Notes: a model not told the origin generated them from the sequence alone. A stretch of 64,000 bases of DNA from Drouetiella sp036703255 (GCA_036703255.1 DATNPL010000049.1:44414-108413), one strand, 5' to 3'. Counted from the stretch's first letter, positions 43,101-52,068 are shown. Program-made: numbers and translations.

Positions 43101-45697
43101 GTAATATCGCTAGCGGTTCCCGTCGCGCCTATAGCCTGACCGTTTTCGTCTCGCAGGGCGGTTGCGTTAAACGCTAGATAAACCTCTCCACCCTCTTTAG
43201 TGATGTAGAGGGTTTCGTACTGCATAATGGGCTGCCCTGCCAGCACCCGCTGAAACGTAGCCCTATCTTTTTTAATTTGCTTTGCAGGTTGAAAATCGCT
43301 GAAAGGACGACCCAGCATTTCCTCTGGCTTGTAGCCAAATATTTTCTGCACAACAGGGTTGACAAAGGTATAGCGGCCTTCCTGATCGACCGACCATATC
43401 AAATCTTGAGAAGTATCTACCAGAATGCGGTACTTATGTTCGCTAGCGGCAAGAGCAGTTTCAGTGCGCTTGCGATCGGTAATATCCTCAAATGAGCCGA
43501 ATATCCCAAAGACTTCTCCCCGCTCATCCAGCATAGGAAGCTTGCTCGTTCTCACCCAGCTCGGCGCACCATCATCTCGGCTAAAAGGTTCCTCAAAGTT
43601 GAGGCGAGCCGTATTGGCTTCCATGATGGCAGCATCATCTGCGCGATAGAGCGGAGCCAGATGCTTCCACGACAGCTCAAAGTCGCTTTTGCCAATAATT
43701 TGTTCGGGCGACTCTAAGCCTGCGTCTTGGGCAAACTTCTTGTTGCAGCCCAAATAGTTGAAATTCCTATCTTTCCAAAACACGCGCTGGGGCAAAGTGT
43801 CAAACACAATGTCCATCATTTGTTTTGATTCCCGTAGCTGGGTTTCAACATACCGCCGTTCCTGGACTTCCTGCTCTAGCTGCGCCACAAGCTGCTGAAG
43901 TTCGGTCGTGCGTTCTTCAACCCTTAGCTCTAGCTGTTCTTTGGCCTGTTGCAGCAGCAGTTCCGATCGTTTGCGATCGGTAATATCTCGAATGGTACCA
44001 ATCAGAAACCGATTGCCAGAGGCATCTTGAAAGCAAGTTTTCTTCGTCGAGATGTACCGACAATGCCCCTCGGTGTCAGTCAAGACTTCTTCATTAACGT
44101 TCTCCTCTCCGGTAGCCAGCACAAGGCTGTCTTTCTCCCAAAACACAGCAGCTTGCTCTGGAGGGAGAAAGTCGTAATCTGACTTGCCTATGAGTTCTTC
44201 AGAGCGACGACCCATCAAGGCGCACAGAGCATCATTCACCAGCACCCAACGATGGCGTTCATCTTTGACAAAAATTGGATCGGAAGTTCCGTTCAGAACG
44301 CTGTCCAGAAAGATTTGAGAGGTGCGAATTTGCTGGTCAATCAGACGGCGCTCGGTAATGTCTTCATACATACAAAGCACGCCAACGACGGTGCCTTCGG
44401 CATCATGTAGCGGAAATTTACTGTAATCTAGCCAAACTTCCTGATTTTCTGCGTTCTGAAACGGTTCCACCACATGCATAAGTGGCGTGTCAGAAGCAAT
44501 AACTTGGGCATCGATGGCGCGAAACTGCTCTGCCTCTTCTTTTGACCAGGCAAAATCATAATCCGTTTTGCCAATTACGCCGCTAGGAGAATTCAAACCA
44601 CAAGCTTTGGCAAAATTTTGATTACACCCCAAAAAGACAGACTGGCAATCTTTCCAGAAAATAAACTGCGGAATAGTATTGATGACCGATTGCAGAATTT
44701 CCTGGGATTTACCCAGATCGGTTTCGGTGCGTTTGCGATCGTTAATGTCTCTAAAATCAACAGATAGCCCATCCTCAAACGGGTAGGCATGGACTTCAAA
44801 CCAGGTTTCTAAGGGCGGATAGTAGGCTTCAAAAGCGACAGGCAGGTTTTCAGCCATCGCCCTGTGATAGGCGCTATAGAAGGTAGAGTCGATCGCCTCA
44901 GGAAACTCATCCCAAATGTTTTGCCCCAGCAAATCGGCCTCTTGCCGCTTGAGTAAACTTCCGGCCTTGGCATTTACATAGGTAAATTGCCATTGATGAT
45001 TCAAGCTAAAGAAAGCATCGCCCAAGCTGCCTAAGATATTGGTAACCGCCTGGGTAGACTGTTGCAGCTCTTTTTCAGCCTGATGCCGCTGAGTAATGTC
45101 TAGCGCCATCGAGATAGCGCCCGTAGCGACTCCCTCTGCATTAAAAACGGGGGCGCTGTACCACTCGCAGGTCAGCACTCGACCCTCCTTTGTCATGTTT
45201 TGGTTAATGGTGCGATGTCCATGATCCCCGTTTCCTGGCTTACTTTTAAACAAGTTGCCTATCAATTGCTCAATTTGCGATCGGAGTTCGGGCGGAACCG
45301 TGACATCAAAAATGGGTAGACCCAAAACTTCGGGTTTGCTGTAGCCAAACATCTCGACTGCGGCTGCGTTCCAATCTGTAATCTCGAAGGCAGTATTCAT
45401 TTCAACCACTGCGATCGGATTGTATTCAATCAGCCGAGACCATTTGTGCTGCGGCGTTGCCCAAACCTCTGGCAGTTTTTGAAGGGAGGACTCCAGGAGG
45501 GATGGTTCAAGCTGTTGCTGATTCTTGGCATTGGCCAGCCCATGCAGGAAGGTGGCGGCGGCAAACCCGAGGCAAACCATACTCACACAAACAATGCCCA
45601 TTACGCCAATATAGGAATATGACAGTTCCTGCAAGCAGTCGGGCATCGACAAAGACTCGGATAGAAGAGTCAAGGCAACCAGATAAATTTCAACCAT
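40163..45697 (-). CDS. Multi-PAS sensor histidine kinase (11 PAS domains)
   Basis: 1844 residues. One membrane helix near residues 30-50 (IGVMGIVCVSMVCLGFAAATF) is followed by eleven PAS/PAC units, each closing with a DITDRK-type PAC end. A short coiled coil splits units 4 and 5 (LELRVEERTTELQQLVAQLE, partly RVEERTTELQ). The C-terminal kinase shows the phosphoacceptor AGVAHEINNPVGF, then NLLTNAIDALEE, DNGQGM and KGTGMGLSIS. It lacks a receiver domain. Signals are unknown; PAS units usually sense redox, light or small molecules. No response regulator is adjacent; the nearest is at 53.0-53.4 kb. Confidence 0.95.
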   Translation of the reverse strand: MVEIYLVALTLLSESLSMPDCLQELSYSYIGVMGIVCVSMVCLGFAAATFLHGLANAKNQQQLEPSLLESSLQKLPEVWATPQHKWSRLIEYNPIAVVEMNTAFEITDWNAAAVEMFGYSKPEVLGLPIFDVTVPPELRSQIEQLIGNLFKSKPGNGDHGHRTINQNMTKEGRVLTCEWYSAPVFNAEGVATGAISMALDITQRHQAEKELQQSTQAVTNILGSLGDAFFSLNHQWQFTYVNAKAGSLLKRQEADLLGQNIWDEFPEAIDSTFYSAYHRAMAENLPVAFEAYYPPLETWFEVHAYPFEDGLSVDFRDINDRKRTETDLGKSQEILQSVINTIPQFIFWKDCQSVFLGCNQNFAKACGLNSPSGVIGKTDYDFAWSKEEAEQFRAIDAQVIASDTPLMHVVEPFQNAENQEVWLDYSKFPLHDAEGTVVGVLCMYEDITERRLIDQQIRTSQIFLDSVLNGTSDPIFVKDERHRWVLVNDALCALMGRRSEELIGKSDYDFLPPEQAAVFWEKDSLVLATGEENVNEEVLTDTEGHCRYISTKKTCFQDASGNRFLIGTIRDITDRKRSELLLQQAKEQLELRVEERTTELQQLVAQLEQEVQERRYVETQLRESKQMMDIVFDTLPQRVFWKDRNFNYLGCNKKFAQDAGLESPEQIIGKSDFELSWKHLAPLYRADDAAIMEANTARLNFEEPFSRDDGAPSWVRTSKLPMLDERGEVFGIFGSFEDITDRKRTETALAASEHKYRILVDTSQDLIWSVDQEGRYTFVNPVVQKIFGYKPEEMLGRPFSDFQPAKQIKKDRATFQRVLAGQPIMQYETLYITKEGGEVYLAFNATALRDENGQAIGATGTASDITLRKQAELELQKTRTFLESVLKNLPIGVIAKDAQNLRYVLWNVGAEKIKGRLASEVLGKTDCDLYPTWQAEIFTAQDQTVLSSGQMMDIAEEEVTIANGETRIFHTQKTVIPDAEGHPEYLLLLTEDITDRKRAADALRQSEARFQRVVANIPGMIYQFRMAREGQVSFPYVSSFSRELYGIEPGDLQANAHLILDLIHPDERRMFDVSIKRSAETLQPWEWTGRSQYGVRADGTPEYRWVKGIARPERQADGSTIWDGLVVDFTDRKQVEDDLRDSKQLLQLVMDTIPQLIAWKDRNSVYLGCNKNMAKVSTVALPQDIVGISDHDLADRLGWEEGRADFYRECDLQVMKTGTPMLHVVEPQLQAGGKIVWLDTNKLPLYDAEGNVVGILLMFEDITDRIRIEQDLRLYKRAVECSGDAIGIANASRTHIYQNPAFSRLFDCETAEQFCQAGGIPNIFADPTIAETVLQSVAEGHQWMGEVEMRSLTGRPLSVLLRSNVIVDEAGQMIGIVGAMMDISDRKRAEEALRKSEHNLRTVFNNVYDAIFIQAEDGSILDVNNRTLEMYGVSAAEATQLSIQSDYSAPENRFDQLQQLWQRALSGQTARFEWLAQRPHNGETFDVEVALCKMSLNNQDVVLANVRDISDRKRVQAALEQSEAQYRLQANDLQNTLRELQHTQTQLIQSEKMSSLGQLVAGVAHEINNPVGFIFGNLNHASDYTQNLLHLIQLYQTHYPQPVAEIQSQMEAIDLAFLLEDLPKLISSMRVGADRIQGIVASLRTFSRMDEADMKSVDIHEGIDSTLMILQSRLKPSPNRPAIEVVKTYGDLPMVECYAGQLNQVFMNLLTNAIDALEEAMVPPVAVGCKRGYEMQSQEMQSQETQYEPAFAPTIHIQTEITEGQQVSIRISDNGQGMTEKTRNRLFDPFFTTKPVGKGTGMGLSISYQIVTERHGGTLQCVSALGQGAEFTVEIPVRQVECCL

Positions 45698-46148
45698 TGG
45701 GGTTCAATACCATTGCAGTGAGGGCAATCTCCTGCTAGCCACATCTATCATCCAGGAGAAACATCATAAGGATGGTCATTATATTGACATTAAGGTAGAT
45801 ATCTGGAGAGAAATAGGTCAGTGAAGAAAAGATTCATAAATCACGTTTTTCTTATTTAAAGAAAAATATAGCTATATTCACAAGTGTCAGGGACTGGCGC
45901 ATTGTTGTAGGCGCGTGGAGCGCGCCCACAACAAGTCTTAAAAGTAACGGCTACGGCTATAGCTATAAAATTTTTACTCAAAAAGGATTGCACGAGTTTA
46001 GAGTTCCACTAATTTCACTTTTCTATCATGATTCTTGTCGTTAGATGAGCGCTGTAATGCGCCTGAGAGGGTTTATTTCAGCGTTAGCAGGATCTTTACC
46101 CATCAGACTTTCCCCTGTGTTTCCCATGCGATCGATCTAGAAAAGAAG
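45698..46148. other. Divergent intergenic region with a hairpin
   Basis: About 450 bases between the kinase and coiled-coil protein genes. It is AT-rich, with a GC-rich hairpin at 45902-45934. An in-frame extension of the downstream gene to 46035 is unlikely to be translated. Confidence 0.5.
45902..45934. repeat. GC-rich hairpin in a divergent region
   Basis: TTGTTGTAGGCGCG pairs with CGCGCCCACAACAA with one wobble, around TGGAG. Both flanking genes point away, so it is not a simple terminator. Confidence 0.6.
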
Positions 46149-46556
46149 ATGATGAAGCTACTGTCAAAGCTATTGACTCAGTCTGGATGGCTGCTTAGCG
46201 GATTAACGCTAACCTTGGCGCTACTCTACCAGCAGTTTGAGCCGCAGCCAACGATCGCCCAAACTATTCTGGCTCAATCGACGTCACAGCTCGAATCAAG
46301 GGTGTCGCGGCTAGAGTCAGAGAATACAACCTTGCGATCGCAGATGAGCCAACTGCAAAACAGCGTGTCGCGGCTGAGCAGAAATACAGGCGTTGAGCTT
46401 CCGCCAGTGACCATTTCTCCTCCAGCAACTAGCTCAGGCTTAGCCGATGATCCCGTCTTTAAACGGCTGGCAACCCTGGTCATTGAGCTAAAAGAGCGGG
46501 TCGTAGCTGTAGAAGAGAAGCTATCTAGCTTCGGTAGATCGACTGCACCACGCTAA
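46149..46556 (+). CDS. Exported coiled-coil protein
   Basis: From the paired ATG codons at 46149/46152 (GAAAAGAAG upstream) it encodes about 135 residues. A signal or anchor helix (WLLSGLTLTLALLYQ) is followed by a coiled coil (QLESRVSRLESENTTLRSQM) with SRLESE/SRLSRN heptads, a Pro-rich spacer and a second short helix (IELKERVVAVEEKL). It is probably a periplasmic structural or scaffold protein. No known family identified. Confidence 0.65.
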   Translation: MMKLLSKLLTQSGWLLSGLTLTLALLYQQFEPQPTIAQTILAQSTSQLESRVSRLESENTTLRSQMSQLQNSVSRLSRNTGVELPPVTISPPATSSGLADDPVFKRLATLVIELKERVVAVEEKLSSFGRSTAPR

Positions 46557-46598
46557 TATGCTAGGTCTAGCATTTCTTTACAGCTTTAGCAGTGATCC

Positions 46599-47213
46599 AT
46601 GCCCGATATCTCGCTTGCTCCCTGGCGATCGCCCTTAGCTCGGGCTTTACATCGCAATCGATCGTTGGTTTATGCCCGTTATGTTCAGTTGGCGACGGTG
46701 CGATCGGATGGTCGCCCTGCCAATCGTACTGTCGTTTTTCGGGGATTTCTAGAACTGACCAATCAGCTTAAATTTATTGCCGACACGCGTAGCCAAAAAA
46801 TAGATCAGATCTTGGCTCAGCCCTGGGGGGAAGTTTGCTGGTATTTTCCAAAGACCCGTGAGCAATTTCGGCTGCTGGGGATGTTAGAAGCTGTTGCGGC
46901 AGGACATGCAAATCATGAGCTTCTTCAAGCTCGTCGAAACCTTTGGCGTGAACTCTCAGATGCTGCAAGAGTCCAATTTGCTTGGGCAAAGCCAGGAATT
47001 GCGCGATCGGAGACTGTGGCATCGGATACTGTGGCGATCGAGATCTCACCGCCCGATGCAGCAGAGCCGTTGCCCAATTTTTGTCTGCTGCTGCTGAATC
47101 CAACACAGGTCGATCATCTAGAGCTACGGGGTGATCCTCAAAATCGCTATTTTTACTCAAAAGATAGCGAGGCAGGGCATGAAGAATGGACAGTTCAGAA
47201 CATTAACCCTTGA
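46599..47213 (+). CDS. FMN-dependent PPOX-type flavoprotein (pyridoxamine oxidase-like)
   Basis: 204 residues with the split-barrel FMN fold. LATVRSDGRPANRTVVFRGF is the cofactor-binding strand pair; SQKIDQILAQPWGEVCWYF follows, and the C terminus resembles PNPOx (NRYFYSKD, EEWTVQNINP). It belongs to a PPOX branch common in cyanobacteria, named after Npun_F5749 or Alr4036, and is not the classical PdxH. Possible roles are B6 salvage or flavin redox. It lies 42 bases after the coiled-coil gene on the same strand. Confidence 0.88.
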   Translation: MPDISLAPWRSPLARALHRNRSLVYARYVQLATVRSDGRPANRTVVFRGFLELTNQLKFIADTRSQKIDQILAQPWGEVCWYFPKTREQFRLLGMLEAVAAGHANHELLQARRNLWRELSDAARVQFAWAKPGIARSETVASDTVAIEISPPDAAEPLPNFCLLLLNPTQVDHLELRGDPQNRYFYSKDSEAGHEEWTVQNINP

Positions 47214-47234
47214 GATCGCAAAAGCGATTCTTAT

Positions 47235-47270
47235 AGAAAAGGGAGGCTGAGCATTCAGCCTCCCTTTTCT
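47235..47270. terminator. Bidirectional terminator
   Basis: AGAAAAGGGAGGCTGA with its perfect complement around GCAT has T/A tracts on both sides. It sits between the convergent PPOX and DUF1517 genes. Confidence 0.85.
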
Positions 47271-47295
47271 ATTTGCTTAAGCCATGACTCAAAGC

Positions 47296-48240
47296 CTAAA
47301 TCAGCTTGAGGTCAGGATATTCTGCCAGAACATCGTCTGAGGAGAGGGTATCGCCTTCGGCCTGAGGCGTCCAGAGAATCTCAACCGCCATCAGGTTTTC
47401 ACTAGGAACTGAGCCAATCTGTCCGAGTGCCTGACGCAAATCTTGCGTGCTGGTGATAGGCGGCAGAGCCAGCTTGCCCTGAGTCGCGACAAGTAAAGTG
47501 ACCACGATATACTCACCCGGAGCCGTTTCCACCAACGCCCCACCTGCGGCGGGCAATGCAGCCGTTTCGGCCTGCTTCAAGACGTTATTAACGTTAGACA
47601 AGGTTTCAGCAGAGAACTTGCTGCGCTCTGACAAAGCCAATCGATTAAATTGGTTTTCAGCCGCTTCTAGCTTAGTCTGCTGGGTTTCGCCACCTGCATA
47701 GATCCAGTACTCAGGGTGACGCATCAAAGCCAAGGTCGATTCTTGTAACACCTGAGCCAAACCCGCAGAGGTATTTGTATCAGCGCGATTGGCAATATTG
47801 TTCAGATCAGCCTGTAAACCCCGAGCCTCAGACAGCAAGCCAACCTGCACTCTAGCCACTGAGACGTTTGGAGAGGCCCCATAGCCTAGATCTTCTCCAG
47901 ATTGAGCCGACCGAAAGCTACGAACCAAGAAGCCCGCGATCGCCATGAAAATCAAAATGGAAAACAAGCCGCCGCCACCCATGATGAACGGGTAAGGCAT
48001 GATGAACGGTAGACCAAAACCGCCGCCCGGATAGTAGCCACCCGACGGAGCAGGTCTGTACGTCCGGGTCGGGGAAGGCATTGAGCGAGCAGGCGCTCTA
48101 AAACTGCCACCGCCGATCCTGCCACCACTCCTAGCCGCCAACGCCCCATCTGCCTGACTCAGCACCAGGGAGATCACTAAGCCCAAAATCAGTAATGGCT
48201 TAATAAAAGATTTGATCAACGCAGTTAATTTTTTTTGCAT
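47296..48240 (-). CDS. DUF1517 membrane protein
   Basis: 314 residues. A signal helix (LLILGLVISLVLSQADGALA) is followed by a Gly/Arg/Ser/Pro-rich low-complexity stretch (RSGGRIGGGSFRAP, GGYYPGGGFG), a second helix (LFSILIFMAIAGFLV) and a C-terminal alpha/beta domain ending DDVLAEYPDLKLI. It matches DUF1517, shared with plant chloroplasts, whose role is not known. Probably in the thylakoid or plasma membrane. Monocistronic. Confidence 0.9.
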   Translation of the reverse strand: MQKKLTALIKSFIKPLLILGLVISLVLSQADGALAARSGGRIGGGSFRAPARSMPSPTRTYRPAPSGGYYPGGGFGLPFIMPYPFIMGGGGLFSILIFMAIAGFLVRSFRSAQSGEDLGYGASPNVSVARVQVGLLSEARGLQADLNNIANRADTNTSAGLAQVLQESTLALMRHPEYWIYAGGETQQTKLEAAENQFNRLALSERSKFSAETLSNVNNVLKQAETAALPAAGGALVETAPGEYIVVTLLVATQGKLALPPITSTQDLRQALGQIGSVPSENLMAVEILWTPQAEGDTLSSDDVLAEYPDLKLI

Positions 48241-48506
48241 ATGACGTACCGTCTGAATTTTACGAGAGGTGAGATCAGTTGCGATTGGGTTGCGACTGGA
48301 GGGGGTTCTAACCCGATAACGTAAACAATCGTTACAAACTCTCGACTTCTCTAGTTTACCGTCCTGGCAACCGACTCACTAGAAACCTTAAGGGAGATTT
48401 CAGCCGAGTTTTTGGCGGATAACCGAACTGAGCCGACCTGTATTGGGCTGATGAGCCGCATCGCGCATCAAGTCAGGGATCGCCTAAGAAATCAACCTGT
48501 TGGACA

Positions 48507-48737
48507 TCACCCAGAGCCGCCGCCTACAATCGTGACAATCTCTAAGCGATCGCCTTCCTGAATTTCTGTACTTTGCCAAAACTGGCGGTGTAAGATCTCG
48601 CCGTTGTATTCTACCGCTACCAGACGTGGGTTCATGCCAAGCTGCTCCAAGAGCTGAGGGAGCTGAGTTTGACAAGCACACTGGTGGCGATCGCCATTGA
48701 TTTGAATGGTTATTTGAGGGGTTCCTTGACCTGTCAC
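48507..48737 (-). CDS. thiS: Sulfur carrier protein ThiS
   Basis: 76 residues from a GTG start. The beta-grasp fold is visible: ITIQINGDRHQCACQ and LVAVEYNGEIL, ending EGDRLEIVTIVGGGSG. ThiS is thiocarboxylated at its terminal GlyGly to donate sulfur for the thiazole of thiamine. Here two extra residues (Ser-Gly) follow GGG, so either trimming occurs or the last Gly is used in a modified context. It lies 88 bases after thiE on the same strand, so the pair is likely co-transcribed. Confidence 0.9.
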   Translation of the reverse strand: MTGQGTPQITIQINGDRHQCACQTQLPQLLEQLGMNPRLVAVEYNGEILHRQFWQSTEIQEGDRLEIVTIVGGGSG

Positions 48738-48825
48738 TAAAGCTATTCCCTGGGTATTCTTTAATCTATCTCTCAGCTATCCGTTATGAGGGTTCATTCA
48801 ACCCAAAAGTTCTTATCCTTTAACG

Positions 48826-49998
48826 TTAGATTTTGCCTCTCATAGTCTCTACCTGCTGAAGCTTTGACATAAAAACCTGTGTACTGAGGGTTGGCTGTTC
48901 TGATTCCATAATGGCGCGCACCATGGAAATGCGATCGGCACCTGCCGCCACCACTTCCGACAAATTTTCGGCATCAATGCCGCCAATAGCAAACCAGGGA
49001 ATTGAAGCATGCTCAGCGGCGTAGCGAACATAGTCCAACCCTGCGGCAGGTCTGCCTGCTTTGGTGGGTGTGGCATAGACAGGGCCTACCCCCACATAGT
49101 CTGCCCCCTCAGCGATCGCCCGCTTGAGATCATCAGGGCAGTGCGTCGAGCGGCCAATGAGTGCGCGATCGCCCAAAATTTGCCGCGCTACGGCAATCGG
49201 CAGGTCATCTTGCCCCAAATGTACGCCATCTGCGCCGACTGCCAGCGCCAGATCAGGGCGATCGTTGACAATAAACAACGCTTCGTATTGCTGGCATAGC
49301 TGCCTCAGCGTTATGGCTCTCGCAAGGCGCACTTGATCATCAGCTGTCTTGTCGCGATACTGCACCAGCGTCAAGCCACCCCTTAAAGCCGCTTCCACTG
49401 TTTCAAATAACCGCTCGACCGGGGAGGTCACTAGATAAAGAGGCGATCGCTCCAGTTTTTGCAGCCGCTGATCTGACGACCCCTGAGCTGACACCCCCTG
49501 AGCCTGCGTGAGGTTGCTCTCTAGGGCATAGACGCGATAGCGCATCTGCTTACAGGCCGCACCTAGCTCGGCTGAGTAGAGTTTGCCATATTCCTCCAAT
49601 ACCCGCAGGGCTTCCTGGACACGACAGAGATTGACGCGCAAAACCTGGGCAATGCTCGATCGCTGCTCTTCTTGCGGATGAGACAGGGCAACGCCCGGAT
49701 CATTGGGGGTGTCTCTAGCTTGGCGTAGGTCATCGGTATGCCAGCCAGCCAATTCTTGGCGCAACTGCTTGCATTCTTCTGTGAGCTGAGGGCTGTGGAG
49801 TCCAAAGCGACACCATTCTTCGATGATGCGTATGCCTTCGCGGGCGCGATCGAGATTTGCATCCAGAATGCGGCAGATTGATGATTCTGAGTCCGTCAAT
49901 TCTGAGAATCCAGTTTTTGCCAGCTTTGAGAACGCAGTGGATTTTGAAAATGTGGATTTTGAAAATCCTGTCTGGTGATCTGTTTCACCCGTACCCAT
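48826..49998 (-). CDS. thiE: Thiamine phosphate synthase with N-terminal helical domain
   Basis: The C-terminal ~210 residues are the ThiE TIM barrel, joining HMP-PP and THZ-P: LVQYRDKTADD, LFIVNDRPDLALAVGADGVH, IGRSTHCPDDL, GPVYATPTKAG and AIGGIDAENL. An N-terminal helical domain (~40-160, ICRILDANLDRAREGIRIIEE) is the cyanobacterial extension. The first ~40 residues are a low-complexity lead (KSTFSKSTAFSK) with an exact DNA repeat, so the true start could be later. Operon with thiS. Confidence 0.95.
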   Translation of the reverse strand: MGTGETDHQTGFSKSTFSKSTAFSKLAKTGFSELTDSESSICRILDANLDRAREGIRIIEEWCRFGLHSPQLTEECKQLRQELAGWHTDDLRQARDTPNDPGVALSHPQEEQRSSIAQVLRVNLCRVQEALRVLEEYGKLYSAELGAACKQMRYRVYALESNLTQAQGVSAQGSSDQRLQKLERSPLYLVTSPVERLFETVEAALRGGLTLVQYRDKTADDQVRLARAITLRQLCQQYEALFIVNDRPDLALAVGADGVHLGQDDLPIAVARQILGDRALIGRSTHCPDDLKRAIAEGADYVGVGPVYATPTKAGRPAAGLDYVRYAAEHASIPWFAIGGIDAENLSEVVAAGADRISMVRAIMESEQPTLSTQVFMSKLQQVETMRGKI

Positions 49999-50310
49999 CT
50001 TTTAATTTGCCTGTTAATTTGTCGGTCTCTCTACCAGCTTACTTTGAGCCTTGCCTCCTGCACCTTTCAGGGCTGTTTTTTTGTACAGCTTTGCTCAAGT
50101 AGAGCATCTGTTAACGCAGGTCAAAAAAATTCTCATTCTCCAGGTTCAAGTGCGCTATTTTTCAGTACTATTGTCGGAACTGCTCCATATGTAGCGTCAA
50201 TGTAGATGCCTCTTGTCAGGTCACGCTACTCAGGTCGGGCTACTTGGGCAGTTGCTTGATCTCAAAATTTGGCAACTTCAATCTGGCAATGTTGGTGTCA
50301 GGATACTGTC
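49999..50310. other. Divergent intergenic region between thiE and the beta-helix gene
   Basis: About 310 bases. I looked for a TPP riboswitch (CTGAGA and the paired conserved segments) on the thiE side and could not find a convincing one. No other feature is seen. Confidence 0.4.
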
Positions 50311-52068
50311 ATGCGTCTGATCCTTGCCTATAGTTTTCAGTTTCGTTTTGTGGTTTCTGCCATCGCTCTCCAGACACTCGTTAGCCTAGCTTTGGGTTGG
50401 ACAGACAGCACGATCGCCCAAACCGTCCCGCAGCCCATTCTAGAAAATGGCGCTCCCTCGGCTCAGCTGGCAGCCACGCAAAAGCTGTTATATGTCAATT
50501 CCAGCACAGGCAATGACGCTCAGGCAGACGGCAGTGAGTCTGCTCCTTTTCGTACCATTACCCAAGCGCTGGCGATCGCCCAGCCACAGACCATTATTTT
50601 GTTAGCACCAGGCACCTACAGCGCTGAGACAGGAGAAGTTTTTCCGTTGGTGATGCAGCCCGAAGTCACTCTTCAAGGTGATCCAACGACGGTAGGGCAA
50701 GGGTTTTTGATTCAGGGGGGAGGGCGCTTTCTCAGCCCCACATCCGCAGGTCAAAATATTGCCATGCTAGGAGCCAATCAGGCGGTTCTGATGGGCGTGA
50801 CGCTGACCAATCCCAATCCACGCGGCTATGGTCTCTGGGCGGAATCGAGCAGTCCCATTGTCTTAGCCAACACCTTTACAGGCAATACTCATGACGGCAT
50901 TTCTACCGTTGGCAGCAGCGCGCCTCTGATTCAGGGCAATGTCTTTGTGCGAAACGGAGCCAACGGGATCACCATCTTTGGCAACTCTCGCCCGCAAGTG
51001 CAGCAGAATGTCTTTGAAGAAACTGGATTTGGCATCAATATTTCTGAGAACGCGGCTCCTCTGATTCAAGAAAATCGCATTAGCCAGAACCGGATTGGCA
51101 TCTTGGTACAGGAAAAGGCTCAGCCGATCATTCGGGGTAATTTGATCGAAGGCAGTCGGGAAGATGGCGTGGCGGCGATCGCCCAGTCTCTCCCCAATCT
51201 GGGTACCGTCGCGGAACCGGGAAATAATACCTTCATGCGCAACAGTCGCTATGACATCAACGCTTCTGCGAATCGACAGATCATTTCGGCGGTGGGCAAT
51301 CCCATGCTGAGCGATCGCATCACAGGTAGAGTCGATGTGGAGGGGGCGTTATCCGGCTCTAATGCGGTGATGGTTGCCTCAGTTGCCGATCAAATTCCGG
51401 TTACGCCCCAATCGGCTGCGATTTTGATTAATCAACTGCCGCCCGCCCAGCCTGCCCGCCCATCGCAACTCAGCTCAACCCCTCAAGCCTCTCTGGTTTC
51501 AGTTCGCCAACCTTCACCCCGACAGACGCCCATCCGCCAGCCTTCAGGCGCGATCGAGATTCCAGTGCCCCCACCCGCCGGGGCGGCTCCAACACCTGCA
51601 CGCCAGACTCCTGTAGCTGCCGTTTCAATCTCGGCTCAATCGGCTGCGGCAATTAACATTCCGGTGCCGCAGCCAGCCCAAAGCTCACGCCCTCAAACGT
51701 CTCTACAAAATTCGACCCCCTCTGCTGTGGCACAGGCCGATCTTCTGCCAGTCCCCAGTGAGCAAGTGCCTGTCGGCAATATCGGAGATTTGCCCACGGT
51801 TAACGTCCTGAGTGACCCGACTAGGGGCGATCGCACTGCTTTTACTAGCCGTCCAGCCACACCTCTGAAGTACCGTGTTTTAGTCGAAGCCGATAGCAAT
51901 CGCATCCAGAAGCTTGTGCAATCCATTGTGCCCAATGCGTTTTTGATTCGTGAACAGGGGCGATCGCTGATGCAAATCGGCGCATTTAGCAGCCGCGACA
52001 ATGCCGAGTCTGCTGTAGAAATGCTCAATCAAAACGGCTTGAGAGGCGAGATTGAAGATTTTGAATAG
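50311..52068 (+). CDS. Exported parallel beta-helix protein with DUF1565 and SPOR-like end
   Basis: 585 residues from the ATG at 50311; a frame to 50269 adds 14. A signal helix (FVVSAIALQTLVSLALG) is followed by a DUF1565 start (LYVNSSTGNDAQADGSESAP) and about seven right-handed beta-helix coils (e.g. IVLANTFTGNTHDGIS, LIQENRISQNRIGILV). A ~180-residue Pro/Ser/Gln-rich linker leads to a C-terminal domain (KYRVLVEADSNRIQKLVQ, SLMQIGAFSSRDNAES) like SPOR repeats, which bind peptidoglycan. Probably a cell-wall or surface protein; beta-helices often bind or cut polysaccharide. Upstream of an L,D-transpeptidase. Confidence 0.85.
   Translation: MRLILAYSFQFRFVVSAIALQTLVSLALGWTDSTIAQTVPQPILENGAPSAQLAATQKLLYVNSSTGNDAQADGSESAPFRTITQALAIAQPQTIILLAPGTYSAETGEVFPLVMQPEVTLQGDPTTVGQGFLIQGGGRFLSPTSAGQNIAMLGANQAVLMGVTLTNPNPRGYGLWAESSSPIVLANTFTGNTHDGISTVGSSAPLIQGNVFVRNGANGITIFGNSRPQVQQNVFEETGFGINISENAAPLIQENRISQNRIGILVQEKAQPIIRGNLIEGSREDGVAAIAQSLPNLGTVAEPGNNTFMRNSRYDINASANRQIISAVGNPMLSDRITGRVDVEGALSGSNAVMVASVADQIPVTPQSAAILINQLPPAQPARPSQLSSTPQASLVSVRQPSPRQTPIRQPSGAIEIPVPPPAGAAPTPARQTPVAAVSISAQSAAAINIPVPQPAQSSRPQTSLQNSTPSAVAQADLLPVPSEQVPVGNIGDLPTVNVLSDPTRGDRTAFTSRPATPLKYRVLVEADSNRIQKLVQSIVPNAFLIREQGRSLMQIGAFSSRDNAESAVEMLNQNGLRGEIEDFE

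Noticed and set aside
49999..50310. TPP riboswitch upstream of thiE
   Set aside because: I could not find the paired conserved segments on the minus strand; thiC, the usual target, is not here.
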